Below are positions 8,945-18,670 of a DNA stretch of 64,000 bases, piece by piece; positions within the stretch are counted from its first letter, which is position 1, and each line of letters begins with the position of its first letter. The notes under the pieces were generated by a model, which saw only the letters and a list, made by a program, of their open reading frames with translations, did not search any database and had not been told where the DNA came from. A program made the position numbers and the translations under genes. The DNA comes from Massilibacteroides vaginae (GTDB lineage Bacteria; Bacteroidota; Bacteroidia; Bacteroidales; Tannerellaceae): NCBI RefSeq assembly GCF_900178525.1, contig NZ_FXDJ01000006.1:496001-560000 (forward strand). Direction: 5' to 3'.

Positions 8945-11134
8945 ATGTCAACTTTCCGTTTCAATGCGGTAGAAAGAGCATCTAACCGCAAGGCTGTTCC
9001 GGCTCTTGTTCCGGATCGCAAAGTATCCGACTTCTTTGGCGAAAACGTGTTTAATCGTAAGGCCATGAAGAAGTATCTCTCTAAAGAAACGTTCCGATTA
9101 TTAACGGAAGCAATTGATAACGGCACCCCCATAGACAGGGAGATCGCAAATCATGTTGCTGCCGGTATGCGTATGTGGGCGCTCGAAAAAGGTGTTACGC
9201 ATTATACACACTGGTTTCAACCGCTTACCGACGGAACAGCGGAAAAACATGATGCTTTTGTGGAACACGATGGCAACGGCGGACTGATCGAAGAATTCAG
9301 CGGCAAACTGTTAGCTCAACAGGAACCGGACGCATCGAGCTTTCCTAACGGCGGACTCAGAAACACGTTCGAAGCACGTGGTTATTCCGCTTGGGATCCC
9401 TCCTCACCGGCATTTATTGTAGATGACACGCTTTGTATTCCTACCATTTTTATTGCTTACACAGGAGAAGCACTCGACTATAAAACGCCGCTTATCCGCT
9501 CTATTGAAGCATTAAACAAAGCGGCGAAAGAGGTGTGCGACTTTTTCTCATTAGAGGTGAATAAAATCACTACTTTTCTCGGATGGGAACAAGAGTATTT
9601 TCTTGTAGACGAAGATCTATACTCGGCTCGTCCGGATCTTTCATTAACAGGACGTACGCTTTTAGGACATGAAAGTGCTAAAAACCAGCAGTTAGACGAC
9701 CATTATTTCGGTTCGATTCCTACACGTGTACAAGAATTCATGAAAGACCTGGAAATCGAATGTTATAAACTGGGCATTCCGGTTAAAACTCGTCACAACG
9801 AAGTTGCACCTAATCAATTCGAGCTTGCTCCTATTTTTGAAGAGTGCAATTTGGCAAACGATCACAATCAGTTGCTTATGTCATTGATGAAACGGGTTGC
9901 CGAAAAACATTTCTTCCGTGTATTATTGCACGAAAAGCCGTTCATGGGTGTAAATGGATCCGGCAAACACTGTAACTGGTCTATGGCAACAGACACGGGT
10001 ATCAATCTTTTCTCACCGGGAAAAGACAGGGAAGACAATTTACTGTTTATTACGTTCGTAGTAAACACCTTAATGGCGGTTTACAAGCACAATTCGCTGC
10101 TAAAAGCAAGTATTGCTTCGGCTACAAACGCACATCGTTTAGGGGCTAACGAAGCTCCTCCGGCTATTATTTCTTCTTTCTTAGGCACTCAAATCAGCGA
10201 AGTGCTCGACCGGTTTGAAAACAGTTCGATCGAAGATGCGATAGAGATGGACAGCAAAAAACGCCTTTATCTTGGCTTTGGTCAAATTCCGGAGATTTTA
10301 CTTGACAACACGGATAGAAACCGCACCTCGCCATTCGCTTTTACCGGGAATCGTTTTGAATTTCGAGCGCTCGGATCATCGGCCAATTGTGGAGTCGCTA
10401 TGCTTGCTGTAAACTCGGCAGTAGCCTATCAGCTTCAGCAATTCAAAGAAGAGGTAGAAACACGCTGCAAAAAGGGGAAAAGCAAACAAGAAGCTATTTA
10501 CGAAGTTCTTAAAGCCTATATTAAAGAATCTAAGCCTATCCGCTTTGATGGAAACGGATACAGCGAAGAATGGAAGCAAGAAGCTAATAAACGTGGATTA
10601 GATTGCGAAACCAGCGTTCCGCTACAATATGACGCCTATTTGCTTCCGGAGTCTATACGCATGTTTGAAGCAACAAAAGTATTGAATGAAAAAGAACTTC
10701 ACGCTCGCAATGAGGTGAAATGGGAAATTTACATCAAAAAGGTACAGATTGAAGCACGTGTGTTAGGTGATTTGTCGATGAATCACATCACTCCCGTAGT
10801 TTTACGCTACCAATCGAGTCTTTTAGACAATCTGACAAAATTGAAAGAAACATTTAGTGAAGGCGAATACGAAGATCTGTCCACCGAACCACGTCGGTTG
10901 GTACGTAAGATAGGGCATCATATATGCGCTGTTACACGTATGGTAGACGACATGATCGAGGCGCGTAAAAAGGCCAATCGAATTCAAGACTTGCGGGAAA
11001 GAGCGATAGCCTACCACGATACCGTTTCGCCCTACTTAAATGAAATACGCGAACATATTGACGATTTGGAATTGATTGTTGACAATCAAATCTGGCCACT
11101 TCCTAAATACAGAGAATTACTCTTTATACGTTAA
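8945..11134 (+). CDS. glnN: Glutamine synthetase type III
   Basis: GSIII makes glutamine from glutamate, ammonia and ATP, and is the typical enzyme of Bacteroidales. The 729-residue length fits GSIII rather than GSI (~470). Conserved stretches include the N-terminal FGENVFNRKAMKKYL, the catalytic-core segments FLGWEQEYFLVDE, RHNEVAPNQFELAP, the ATP-binding NGSGKHCNWSM, NAHRLGANEAPPAI and DRNRTSPFAFTGNRFEFRALGSS. The C-terminal helical extension is also typical of type III. A near-consensus -7 box (TACCTTTA, 8907-8914) precedes it, and a strong terminator follows at 11148-11194. Confidence 0.97.
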   Translation: MSTFRFNAVERASNRKAVPALVPDRKVSDFFGENVFNRKAMKKYLSKETFRLLTEAIDNGTPIDREIANHVAAGMRMWALEKGVTHYTHWFQPLTDGTAEKHDAFVEHDGNGGLIEEFSGKLLAQQEPDASSFPNGGLRNTFEARGYSAWDPSSPAFIVDDTLCIPTIFIAYTGEALDYKTPLIRSIEALNKAAKEVCDFFSLEVNKITTFLGWEQEYFLVDEDLYSARPDLSLTGRTLLGHESAKNQQLDDHYFGSIPTRVQEFMKDLEIECYKLGIPVKTRHNEVAPNQFELAPIFEECNLANDHNQLLMSLMKRVAEKHFFRVLLHEKPFMGVNGSGKHCNWSMATDTGINLFSPGKDREDNLLFITFVVNTLMAVYKHNSLLKASIASATNAHRLGANEAPPAIISSFLGTQISEVLDRFENSSIEDAIEMDSKKRLYLGFGQIPEILLDNTDRNRTSPFAFTGNRFEFRALGSSANCGVAMLAVNSAVAYQLQQFKEEVETRCKKGKSKQEAIYEVLKAYIKESKPIRFDGNGYSEEWKQEANKRGLDCETSVPLQYDAYLLPESIRMFEATKVLNEKELHARNEVKWEIYIKKVQIEARVLGDLSMNHITPVVLRYQSSLLDNLTKLKETFSEGEYEDLSTEPRRLVRKIGHHICAVTRMVDDMIEARKKANRIQDLRERAIAYHDTVSPYLNEIREHIDDLELIVDNQIWPLPKYRELLFIR

Positions 11135-11147
11135 TAACGCAGTTGAT

Positions 11148-11194
11148 AACAAAAAAAGAGGCAGCCTTTATGTAAGGGGCTGCCTCTTTTTTGT
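11148..11194 (+). terminator. Terminator of glnN
   Basis: Arms around 11152-11166 and 11178-11192 form a GC-rich stem (GAGGCAGCC/GGCTGCCTC) flanked by A- and T-runs. Confidence 0.88.
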
Positions 11195-11302
11195 TATACG
11201 CCAATGTGCCTTGAAATCAAGCTTTCTCACGTATTCAGTTAACGCTCGGAGAATTGAATATTTGAGGGAAACCTGACGCGTGGCTTGCAATATTTCACAG
11301 AA

Positions 11303-11338
11303 ATAAGGGATAACTGCATTAAAACAGTTACCCCTTAT
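11303..11338 (-). terminator. Probable terminator of the 902-residue surface gene
   Basis: Arms 11303-11316 and 11325-11338 pair with one mismatch around an 8-nt loop, 22 bp past the stop. The U-tract is weak. Confidence 0.45.
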
Positions 11339-11360
11339 CAGGTTATTTATTGACCGTTAA

Positions 11361-14069
11361 TTACTTAACGATAGCTTTTACCGCTTTTTCACCTACTACT
11401 GAAACTACTACGATACCCTTAGGAGCAGCGATAGTAACATCGTCAGAAGAGATAGTCTGGCTGGCTACAGTTTGTCCTAAGATATTGCTGATAGTTACAG
11501 ATTTGCCGGCAGCATTTTGAATTCTTACTGCACCTGCTTCAGTTGAAACCTTAACAGCATCTGCTGCGTTAACATCTTCATTAGCAACCGGAGCATCAGT
11601 TGTTGGAGCAACAAGTACCGGAAGAGCTGTTTTATCAGAAGAAGAAACAACAACACCATTGATAAGCGCAAGTCTGCGAGGTTCAGCTTTTTCTACTTCT
11701 TCGAAAGGAACGATTTCATAAACGTTGTCTGCATCAGTGATGCGGAACAAGAATGCGCTTTCTTTCTTGATATTTGCTCTAACGTCGTTTACACGAACAC
11801 CATTTTCATTAGCAATGAAGTTGATGCTATCGTTAAGGTTATCAAATTCACCCTTAACCGTTAAGAAGTTTCCTTTCAATGAATCATTGTCAGCAAAATG
11901 CTCAGCACCCTTCAAGATATAATAAGAAGGAGTTAAGCTTTCTACGCCAGATGTTGCAACGCTTGCAGAATCAACCCACAATGCAAAATCAGAAGCAATA
12001 GAAGCTGCTTTCAAATCATCACCTACACGTAAGAATTTAGCTTCACCATTGTCTCTCTTCGTTAAATAATCAAGACCTGTAGCCGTTTCGCTTTCATCTT
12101 TGAATGTATAGTGACCGGCAGCTAATTTTGCATATTCGTAAATAGGATCCGACAATACAAGATTAAAGTAAGAAGGACGAGAAGAAAGGTTTGTTGTAGC
12201 ATCTACAGCAGTATATTGGATAGCTTCAACTGCTTCACCTCTTTCATGAACACGAGCAACATAAGCACCTTCAGTACTACTTGGGTTAGCAACTTTAGGC
12301 TCTGTAGTAGCTACTGGCACTAATAAATAACCAGTTTCTTCAGCATCTGTAGCCGCTTTGAAAACAAATGCAGACTTACGAGCAGGAGTTTTTGATAATA
12401 CAAAATAAGGATTAGTTGTATAAGGAGAAACTCCTCCTTGACCAAAACCTAAATACAATGTATCTTTTCCAACTACTGTAGATAATTCATATGCTTGCAA
12501 GATGTCAGCTTCATTCTTAAGTTTTTTGCTTAAGTAAGAATATGGGAATGAATCAGGAGCAAGAAAGTTCTGATATGGTTTGAAACTGAATTTAATTGGA
12601 TTCTTTGTAGAATAAGCAACTAAAGTAGTATCTCCCTTTTCTGTAGACTGAGCTAAATAAACATCAGCACCAAATGCATTAACAACTTCAATACTTACAG
12701 TTGCTGTTTTAGATTCTAAATCAGAGAATACTTTATAGCCATTCAAATTAGCAACTTTCTCGATTTTCAATGTATCTGTACCAACTACAAATCCAGCATC
12801 TACCTTCGTGATACGTCCTTTATTTAACAAAGTATCAGCAGCATAATAACGGTTGGAGATAGTATAGATTAATTTACCATACTCTAGGTCTGTGTCAATA
12901 TACCATTGGTTTTCAGGTTTGATTTTAGCATCTTTTACAAGAGCACCAGTTCTACCTTGTCCTAAAGTTCTATAAACATTAACCTTCATGAAATCATTCT
13001 TTGCTGCATCTTTTGAAACAACAGTTAATGTATAAGGTTGATTTTTTTCGAAGATATTACCAATTTCGTCACCTGGTTGAGGAGCAGCTACCCAGAAAGC
13101 ATTACCGTTTGTTGGATTATCAACACTATCTACAGTTGTATAATAAACATAGTCACCAACAAAACGAACTGTACCTAAGAAAGCAGCAGTATCTACAGAA
13201 AGATTAGAAGCTGCATCATATTTTTTCTTAACTACATCCCATGCATACATTGTATCTCTAACAGCTACAGCTACTTTGTCAGTAGTTGGGTCATAAAGTA
13301 AACCAAATGTATTGATCAAACCTGTTGTGTCAGCCACACCATATTTGAAACCAAATTGTTTTGCCATGAATGTTTGATCTACAGTTGAGTTTGTTAACCA
13401 GCTTGCAGAGTCTACATATAAATGACCTTTAGGAGTGTTTAACACAAAAACTGTATTGTCATTATCTGAAGCAGTAAAAGTATACGGACCTTCAATATTA
13501 CCATTCTGAGAAGGAATAGAGAATGTGTATTTTTGATTTTCTTGCAAGTCAACAGTAGATAACCAACGACGAGCAGGAACTTCTAATACTAGTTTTACAA
13601 TGTCACTAGGAGTTGCATTTGCATCTGCAACTAATTTACCTGTAGCACCTTTAACTAAATACTTAGCAGTATCTTCTTTAGAAAAAAATACTTGTTTGTA
13701 AACAGGAGAAGCTTCTGTCAATGTATCCAAACGGTTCAACACATTAAGGCGTTCACCAACGGCCAACTGATCACCATCGTTATCAAATGTCAAAAAAGCA
13801 TTTGTGCTCTTGTTTTGGAAACGATAGGCCAAGTTTTCAGATACTGGACGTTTTTCAGAAGTTACACGCCATAAAGCCGCATTTGAAGTCAAAACAGCAG
13901 CGTCTGTTGAAAGAATTACAGAGTCTTTGCTCACTCCAACAACATAACCTGCGTCTGAACCATTAATTTGAGCCTTAAGCTTAAAGAATGGAGGTTCAAC
14001 AGCAGCAGATGCCGTAAACGACATAAGTGCTAAAGCTCCACAAAATAATGTAGAAATCAATTTGTTCAT
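11361..14069 (-). CDS. Secreted DUF6383-type surface protein, 902 residues
   Basis: This large exported protein has a signal peptide at residues 1-23 (MNKLISTLFCGALALMSFTASAA, cleaved before VEPP). The body is Thr/Ser/Asp-rich and beta-strand-like with no catalytic motif. The last ~70 residues form a compact domain (ISNILGQTVAS, then APKGIVVVSVVGEKAVKAIVK) of the DUF6383 type. This domain resembles type IX secretion C-terminal signals in its xxNxLGQ and GIVVV...K pattern. The 1307-residue gene at 50645-54568 has the same signal-peptide plan and nearly the same tail. Related families in Parabacteroides and Tannerella include S-layer glycoproteins, so an S-layer role is likely but inferred. A promoter at 14167-14196 faces the gene, and a phased repeat array lies further upstream. 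Confidence 0.85.
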   Translation of the reverse strand: MNKLISTLFCGALALMSFTASAAVEPPFFKLKAQINGSDAGYVVGVSKDSVILSTDAAVLTSNAALWRVTSEKRPVSENLAYRFQNKSTNAFLTFDNDGDQLAVGERLNVLNRLDTLTEASPVYKQVFFSKEDTAKYLVKGATGKLVADANATPSDIVKLVLEVPARRWLSTVDLQENQKYTFSIPSQNGNIEGPYTFTASDNDNTVFVLNTPKGHLYVDSASWLTNSTVDQTFMAKQFGFKYGVADTTGLINTFGLLYDPTTDKVAVAVRDTMYAWDVVKKKYDAASNLSVDTAAFLGTVRFVGDYVYYTTVDSVDNPTNGNAFWVAAPQPGDEIGNIFEKNQPYTLTVVSKDAAKNDFMKVNVYRTLGQGRTGALVKDAKIKPENQWYIDTDLEYGKLIYTISNRYYAADTLLNKGRITKVDAGFVVGTDTLKIEKVANLNGYKVFSDLESKTATVSIEVVNAFGADVYLAQSTEKGDTTLVAYSTKNPIKFSFKPYQNFLAPDSFPYSYLSKKLKNEADILQAYELSTVVGKDTLYLGFGQGGVSPYTTNPYFVLSKTPARKSAFVFKAATDAEETGYLLVPVATTEPKVANPSSTEGAYVARVHERGEAVEAIQYTAVDATTNLSSRPSYFNLVLSDPIYEYAKLAAGHYTFKDESETATGLDYLTKRDNGEAKFLRVGDDLKAASIASDFALWVDSASVATSGVESLTPSYYILKGAEHFADNDSLKGNFLTVKGEFDNLNDSINFIANENGVRVNDVRANIKKESAFLFRITDADNVYEIVPFEEVEKAEPRRLALINGVVVSSSDKTALPVLVAPTTDAPVANEDVNAADAVKVSTEAGAVRIQNAAGKSVTISNILGQTVASQTISSDDVTIAAPKGIVVVSVVGEKAVKAIVK

Positions 14070-14166
14070 AATAAAATAATTAATATTAATAATTGCGTAA
14101 ATAAAATTCTAAAATTCAACCAAAACAACCCTCTACAGGGGCGAATACAATACAGTTCTTAGCGAA

Positions 14167-14196
14167 CAAAGATAACGATAAGAATTATACAAGCAA
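14167..14196 (-). promoter_or_regulatory. Promoter of the 902-residue surface gene (facing the gene)
   Basis: On the minus strand: TTG (14196-14194), a 19-bp spacer, TATCTTTG (14174-14167). It predicts a leader of about 90 nt. The 12-mer ATTCTTATCCAT at 14230-14241 lies 56 bp upstream of the -7 box and recurs, inverted, at the second surface locus. Confidence 0.7.
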
Positions 14197-14334
14197 TTCT
14201 TTTTAGCTCTTTTTTATCATATTACACCTATTCTTATCCATTGAATATCTTTCCTTGTACGAAATGCAGCATTCTTCTTACAAAACAGATCATTTCACCA
14301 ACATAAGCACTTAAACCGGAAAAAAACGTTATCG

Positions 14335-14495
14335 CATCCTTTATTTTTTCAATCATAAAGGATAGCGTAGAAAAAACAAAGGATATTTTTCTTTTTCGAC
14401 AACTGTAGAAAAAGCTTTCTATATATGTGGTAAAGTTGTTCTACATATATAGCAAAGTTTTTCTATATATATAGAAAAAGGAAAACATCCTTTAT
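14335..14495. repeat. Phased repeat array R2: 4 dyads flanked by ATAAAGGAT boxes
   Basis: Eight elements have centres at 14338.5, 14360.5, 14381.5 (boxes), 14402.5, 14424.5, 14446.5, 14468.5 (dyads) and 14489.5 (box), so every step is 21 or 22 bp. Dyads: CGACAACTGTAG, CTATATATGTGG, CTACATATATAG, CTATATATATAG, matching YYAYANNTRTRG, joined by A/T-rich 10-bp linkers. It lies 160-320 bp upstream of the surface-gene promoter. The rest of the 14070-14761 gap has only promoters. Confidence 0.85.
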
Positions 14496-14661
14496 GTATT
14501 TTTTTATAAAGGGTATACTTTCACAGTGTACCCTTTATTTAGATAACCTTAGCAATCACTTGGTAAAAACATCACTTTGCTCTCCCTGTATCGACGGGAG
14601 ATGAATTGTTACTAATCAAAAATAAAAATGCATAAGAATAAGTATTAATTAATTCATGCAG

Positions 14662-14692
14662 CAAAGATATTTCAAGGCACAGAAGTGCGCAA
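14662..14692 (-). promoter_or_regulatory. Second, distal promoter reading toward the 902-residue gene
   Basis: On the minus strand: TTG (14692-14690), a 20-bp spacer, TATCTTTG (14669-14662). The bases after the box (CTGCATGAATTAATT) resemble those after the promoter at 55077-55084 (CTGTTGAATTTAATT). If used, the leader would cross the whole repeat array. Confidence 0.45.
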
Positions 14693-14741
14693 TCGCATAA
14701 ATATGGCATTCCGCATACCATAAATACGGTAGAAAAAGTCT

Positions 14742-14749
14742 TACCTTTG
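14742..14749 (+). promoter_or_regulatory. -7 box (TACCTTTG) of the MATE gene
   Basis: This exact TAnnTTTG box lies only 12 bp before ATG 14762. It rules out the upstream TTG (14747) as a start codon and implies a very short leader. Confidence 0.6.
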
Positions 14750-14761
14750 CCGAAAATTAAG

Positions 14762-16099
14762 ATGAATATGCAGGGAGCAAAAGATTTAACTCAGGGATCT
14801 ATCAGAAAGCAACTTTTCAATCTGGCTATACCGATCATGGGAACTTCTTTTACCCAAATGGCTTATAGCATCACGGACATGGCCTGGATAGGCAGGCTTG
14901 GCAGTGAGGCGGTAGCCGTGATCGGTGCGGTAGGTATCCTCACCTGGATGACCAGCTCTATCGCCCTGCTGAACAGGGTGGGTTCGGAAGTTAGTGTCGG
15001 ACAAAGCATCGGTGGGCAGGATGTTGATAAAGCTCGTTCGTTCGCATCACACAACCTCACGATCTCACTTATTTTATCTCTACTTTGGGGAGGGCTTCTA
15101 TTCGCGTTGGCGTTTCCGATAATCAGCATATACAAGCTTGAAGCTAACATTACGTATCAGGCAGCGATCTACCTGAAGATCATCACTACGGCTTTCCCAT
15201 TCGTGTTTCTTTCGGCCGCGTTTACCGGCATTTATAATGCTTGCGGACATACAAGTATTCCCTTTTACATCAGTGCTACCGGTTTAGTAATCAACATGAT
15301 TCTTGATCCCTTATTTATCTGGGTATTCGATTGGGGCATAATAGGTGCGGCATGGGCCACATGGATATCGCAAGGAACTGTTTTCGTTTTATTTCTCTAT
15401 AATATAAAGGTACGCAATCCTCTTTTCGGCGGCTTCCCGATCATCACAAAACTAAAGGGCACGTTCACGCGTCGGATTTTCCAGTTAGGACTTCCCGTTG
15501 CTTTACTCAACTCATTATTTGCGGTAATCAACTTGTTTATGGCCAGAACTGCCTCAGTTGCCGGTGGTCATATTGGTGTGATGACCATGACGGCGGGCGG
15601 ACAAATAGAAGCTATCGCATGGAACACGTCTCAAGGATTCAGTTCGGCCTTAGGCGCCTTTGTCGCGCAAAATTACGCAGCTCAAAAGAGCGACCGGATA
15701 AACTCAGCCTATCGCACCACGTTGGTGATGACATCCGTTCTGGGGATATTTTGCACCATCCTATTTGTTTTCTTCGGGAATGAAGTTTTTTCCCTGATCG
15801 TTCCCACCCAAGAGGCTTTTGAGGCCGGAGGGGTTTTCTTACGCATAGACGGCTACTCCATGTGGTTTATGATGTTGGAAATAACGATGCAAGGGCTATT
15901 CTATGGAACCGGACGCACAATGCCTCCTGCCATTATCAGCATCACGCTTAATCTTCTTCGCATACCTTTAGCTATCTATCTCGCAGGGACTTCTCTGGGC
16001 ATCGAAGGCGTATGGTGGGCAATCAGCATAACAAGTACGCTGAAGGGAATCGTAGCCTTCGGGTGGTTTAGGCTATTAAAAAAGAAGCTGCTGAAATAG
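14762..16099 (+). CDS. MATE-family efflux transporter
   Basis: This is a multidrug/toxin extrusion carrier of ~445 residues with 12 predicted transmembrane helices in two six-helix halves. Family patterns include the opening IRKQLFNLAIPIMGTSFTQMAYSITDMAWIGRLG, broken here as NLAIPIMG and DMAWIGRLG, and repeat-related sequence in the second half (LGLPVALLNSLFAVINLF). These proteins usually expel cationic compounds using H+ or Na+; the substrate cannot be told. ATG 14762 was chosen because the -7 box ends at 14749; ATG 14768 is also possible. It is transcribed divergently from the surface-protein gene. Confidence 0.9.
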   Translation: MNMQGAKDLTQGSIRKQLFNLAIPIMGTSFTQMAYSITDMAWIGRLGSEAVAVIGAVGILTWMTSSIALLNRVGSEVSVGQSIGGQDVDKARSFASHNLTISLILSLLWGGLLFALAFPIISIYKLEANITYQAAIYLKIITTAFPFVFLSAAFTGIYNACGHTSIPFYISATGLVINMILDPLFIWVFDWGIIGAAWATWISQGTVFVLFLYNIKVRNPLFGGFPIITKLKGTFTRRIFQLGLPVALLNSLFAVINLFMARTASVAGGHIGVMTMTAGGQIEAIAWNTSQGFSSALGAFVAQNYAAQKSDRINSAYRTTLVMTSVLGIFCTILFVFFGNEVFSLIVPTQEAFEAGGVFLRIDGYSMWFMMLEITMQGLFYGTGRTMPPAIISITLNLLRIPLAIYLAGTSLGIEGVWWAISITSTLKGIVAFGWFRLLKKKLLK

Positions 16100-16249
16100 C
16101 GTTTCTGTTTTTAATAATTCAGCAACAAACAGCGACGGAACGGCAATATTTAGCTATTAAATAAAAAATAGGCTTTCAGCGCTTCTTTTGCATTGTTTTT
16201 TGCGTACTTTGTGACACAAAACGATTATAAATTAATTTTTACTATAAAA

Positions 16250-17533
16250 ATGGAAAAACAATTGAAGCCGGAAACGCTCTGTGTTCAGGCAGGCTGGCAA
16301 CCCAAAAAAGGAGAACCACGTGTACTTCCTATTTATCAAAGCACAACGTTCAAATACGAAACCAGTGATCAGATGGCAAAGCTGTTTGATCTGGAAGAAA
16401 GCGGATACTTTTACACCCGATTACAAAACCCCACCAACGATGCCGTTGCGGCTAAGATTGCCGCGTTAGAGGGAGGCGTTGCCGCAATGCTAACGTCGTC
16501 AGGACAGGCAGCCAACTTCTTTGCCTTCTTTAATATATGTGAAGCGGGAGATCATATCGTGAGTGCAACAGGTATATACGGAGGAACCTACAATTTACTT
16601 GCCGTTACGTTAAAAAAGCTTGGCATTGAATGTACGTTTATCGATCAGGATGCTTCAGAAGAGGAGATAGCAAAAGCATTCCGTCCGAACACCAAGCTGT
16701 TGTTCGGCGAATCAATTTCAAATCCGGGAGTAATGATTTTGGATATTGAAAAGTTTGCGCGTATCGCACATGCGCAAGGCGTACCGCTAATGATAGATAA
16801 CACGTTCGCGACCCCGATCAACTGTCGCCCGTTTGAATACGGTGCCGATATCATTACGCATTCAACAACTAAATACATGGATGGGCACGCCACAAGCGTT
16901 GGAGGTTGCATAGTAGACAGTGGTAATTTCAACTGGGATATGTATGCCGATAAGTTTCCGGGGTTATGCAATCCGGACCCCTCCTATCACGGACTCACGT
17001 ATACTAAAAAATTTGGAAAACTGGCCTTCATTACAAAAGCAACCAGTCAACTGATGCGTGATTTAGGCGCTATACAATCTCCGCAAAACGCGTTCCTCCT
17101 TAATCTGGGGTTAGAAACGCTCCATTTAAGAATGCCTCAACATTGTAAAAATGCTCAAGCAATAGCCGAATGGTTGGAGAAGCACGAGAAAGTTAGCTGG
17201 GTTTGCTATCCCGGTTTGATAAGCAACAAACATTATAACCTTGCGCAAAAATATATGCCGAGAGGTACTTGTGGTGTAATGTCGTTTGGCTTGAAAGGAG
17301 ACAGACAGAAAACTACTTGTTTCATGGACAATCTTCAATTAGCAGCTATCGTTACACACGTTGCTGACGCCCGCACTTGTGTTCTTCATCCGGCCAGTCA
17401 TACACACCGACAATTAAGCGAAGAGCAATTAATAGAAGCAGGCATAGCCCCTGATCTGATCCGCCTTTCCGTCGGGATTGAAAGTGTTGACGATATTATA
17501 GCAGATTTGGAACAAGCCCTGAATAAAATTTAA
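16250..17533 (+). CDS. metY: O-acetylhomoserine sulfhydrylase
   Basis: This PLP enzyme of the Cys/Met metabolism family makes homocysteine from O-acetylhomoserine and sulfide. At 427 residues it matches MetY length, longer than MetB or MGL. Landmarks are ETLCVQAGW, PIYQSTTF, YTRLQNPTND, and the PLP lysine Lys208 in HSTTKYMDGHATSVGG. The C-terminal CVLHPASHTHRQLS and IRLSVGIE are also present. The start at 16250 (MEKQLKPETLC) is the family start; the frame is open 19 codons upstream. An imperfect -7 box (TACTTTG) lies near 16205-16211. The next gene follows after 12 bp and may be cotranscribed. Confidence 0.92.
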   Translation: MEKQLKPETLCVQAGWQPKKGEPRVLPIYQSTTFKYETSDQMAKLFDLEESGYFYTRLQNPTNDAVAAKIAALEGGVAAMLTSSGQAANFFAFFNICEAGDHIVSATGIYGGTYNLLAVTLKKLGIECTFIDQDASEEEIAKAFRPNTKLLFGESISNPGVMILDIEKFARIAHAQGVPLMIDNTFATPINCRPFEYGADIITHSTTKYMDGHATSVGGCIVDSGNFNWDMYADKFPGLCNPDPSYHGLTYTKKFGKLAFITKATSQLMRDLGAIQSPQNAFLLNLGLETLHLRMPQHCKNAQAIAEWLEKHEKVSWVCYPGLISNKHYNLAQKYMPRGTCGVMSFGLKGDRQKTTCFMDNLQLAAIVTHVADARTCVLHPASHTHRQLSEEQLIEAGIAPDLIRLSVGIESVDDIIADLEQALNKI

Positions 17534-17545
17534 ATTCACACAAGT

Positions 17546-18655
17546 ATGCGACCGACAAGCCTTCCCCCGCAAAGATTGCTCTCTATTGATGTGCTCCGGG
17601 GATTTGATATGTTTTTCTTAGTTGGTATTGGAGACGTTTTACGTCGTTTCATCAGCGGCTTCAACACCGGTTCTTTAGACCCTGTGATGTATCAATTAAG
17701 TCATGCAGAATGGATTGGATTCACGGCATGGGACATCATCATGCCGCTATTCCTTTTCACAAGCGGATTATCGATGCCCTTTTCTTTCGGCAAATTCAGG
17801 GATCAGGGGCATAGTAAAAGTCAACTGTACAGAAAAATCCTGAAGCGATTCTTTCTGCTCTTTTTACTCGGTTGGATCGCGCAAGGAAACCTACTTGATT
17901 TAAGTTTGGATCGTTTCCATATTTACTGTAACACATTACATTCGATAGCCTTTGGTTATTTGATCACTGCGATTATTATCTTGAATATAAGGAGCATACC
18001 CAAACGGCTTATTGCCGGAAGTTCCCTGTTACTTATTTACTGGATCCTGCTGACATTTATCCCCGTGCCCGGACATGGCATCAATGCATTAACACCAGAC
18101 GGCAATGCGGCAATATACATTGATCACCTACTTCTTGGTAAGTTCGACGACGGCACACAATATACGTGGGTGATAAGCAGCTTGGGATTCGGGGCTACCG
18201 TCTTTTCCGGTTATTGCGCCGGCTTGATTATGAAACATAATTACCTACCGGCAGAGCGACTTCGACATCTGCTCATTGCAGGAATTCTGTTGATTTCCGC
18301 CGGTTTACTTCTTAGTATGCAAATGCCCATTATCAAAAAAATCTGGTCTTGCTCCATGATTCTTTTAAGCAGTGGCATTTGTTTTCTGCTTTTAGCATGT
18401 ACTTATCAAATTACGGATAGATGGAAAATACAATCCGGATTAGTGCAGGTTTTCCGTGTGCTTGGTCTTAACTCTATCGCGGCATATATGCTTCATACTA
18501 CATTTGGATTAGGACAGATATCAGCTACATTATTGCGTGGTTTTGAGCAGTATAGCGGCTCATTTTTTCCCTGCATTGTTGCTTTAGGAGAGTTTTGCAT
18601 TCTCTATTTAATTATCCGGCACATGTATAAACACAATATATTCCTGAAAGTATAG
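17546..18655 (+). CDS. DUF5009 membrane protein (acyltransferase-like)
   Basis: This 369-residue integral membrane protein has about ten hydrophobic segments. The start RLLSIDVLRGFDMFFLVGIGD and WDIIMPLFLFTSGLSMPFS are signatures of the DUF5009/COG4299 family, related to the transmembrane acyltransferase of lysosomal heparan N-acetyltransferase. In Bacteroidetes these proteins are common near glycan genes, but substrates are largely unknown. The ATG follows metY by 12 bp. It ends at a strong terminator (18671-18718). Confidence 0.82.
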   Translation: MRPTSLPPQRLLSIDVLRGFDMFFLVGIGDVLRRFISGFNTGSLDPVMYQLSHAEWIGFTAWDIIMPLFLFTSGLSMPFSFGKFRDQGHSKSQLYRKILKRFFLLFLLGWIAQGNLLDLSLDRFHIYCNTLHSIAFGYLITAIIILNIRSIPKRLIAGSSLLLIYWILLTFIPVPGHGINALTPDGNAAIYIDHLLLGKFDDGTQYTWVISSLGFGATVFSGYCAGLIMKHNYLPAERLRHLLIAGILLISAGLLLSMQMPIIKKIWSCSMILLSSGICFLLLACTYQITDRWKIQSGLVQVFRVLGLNSIAAYMLHTTFGLGQISATLLRGFEQYSGSFFPCIVALGEFCILYLIIRHMYKHNIFLKV

Positions 18656-18670
18656 GACGGGATAATACAA

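Noticed and set aside
14070-14746. Invertible promoter at the 902-residue locus
   Set aside because: I found no inverted repeat pair bracketing either promoter; AACCGTCAATTAAA is absent there. The promoter already faces the gene, so it is treated as fixed.
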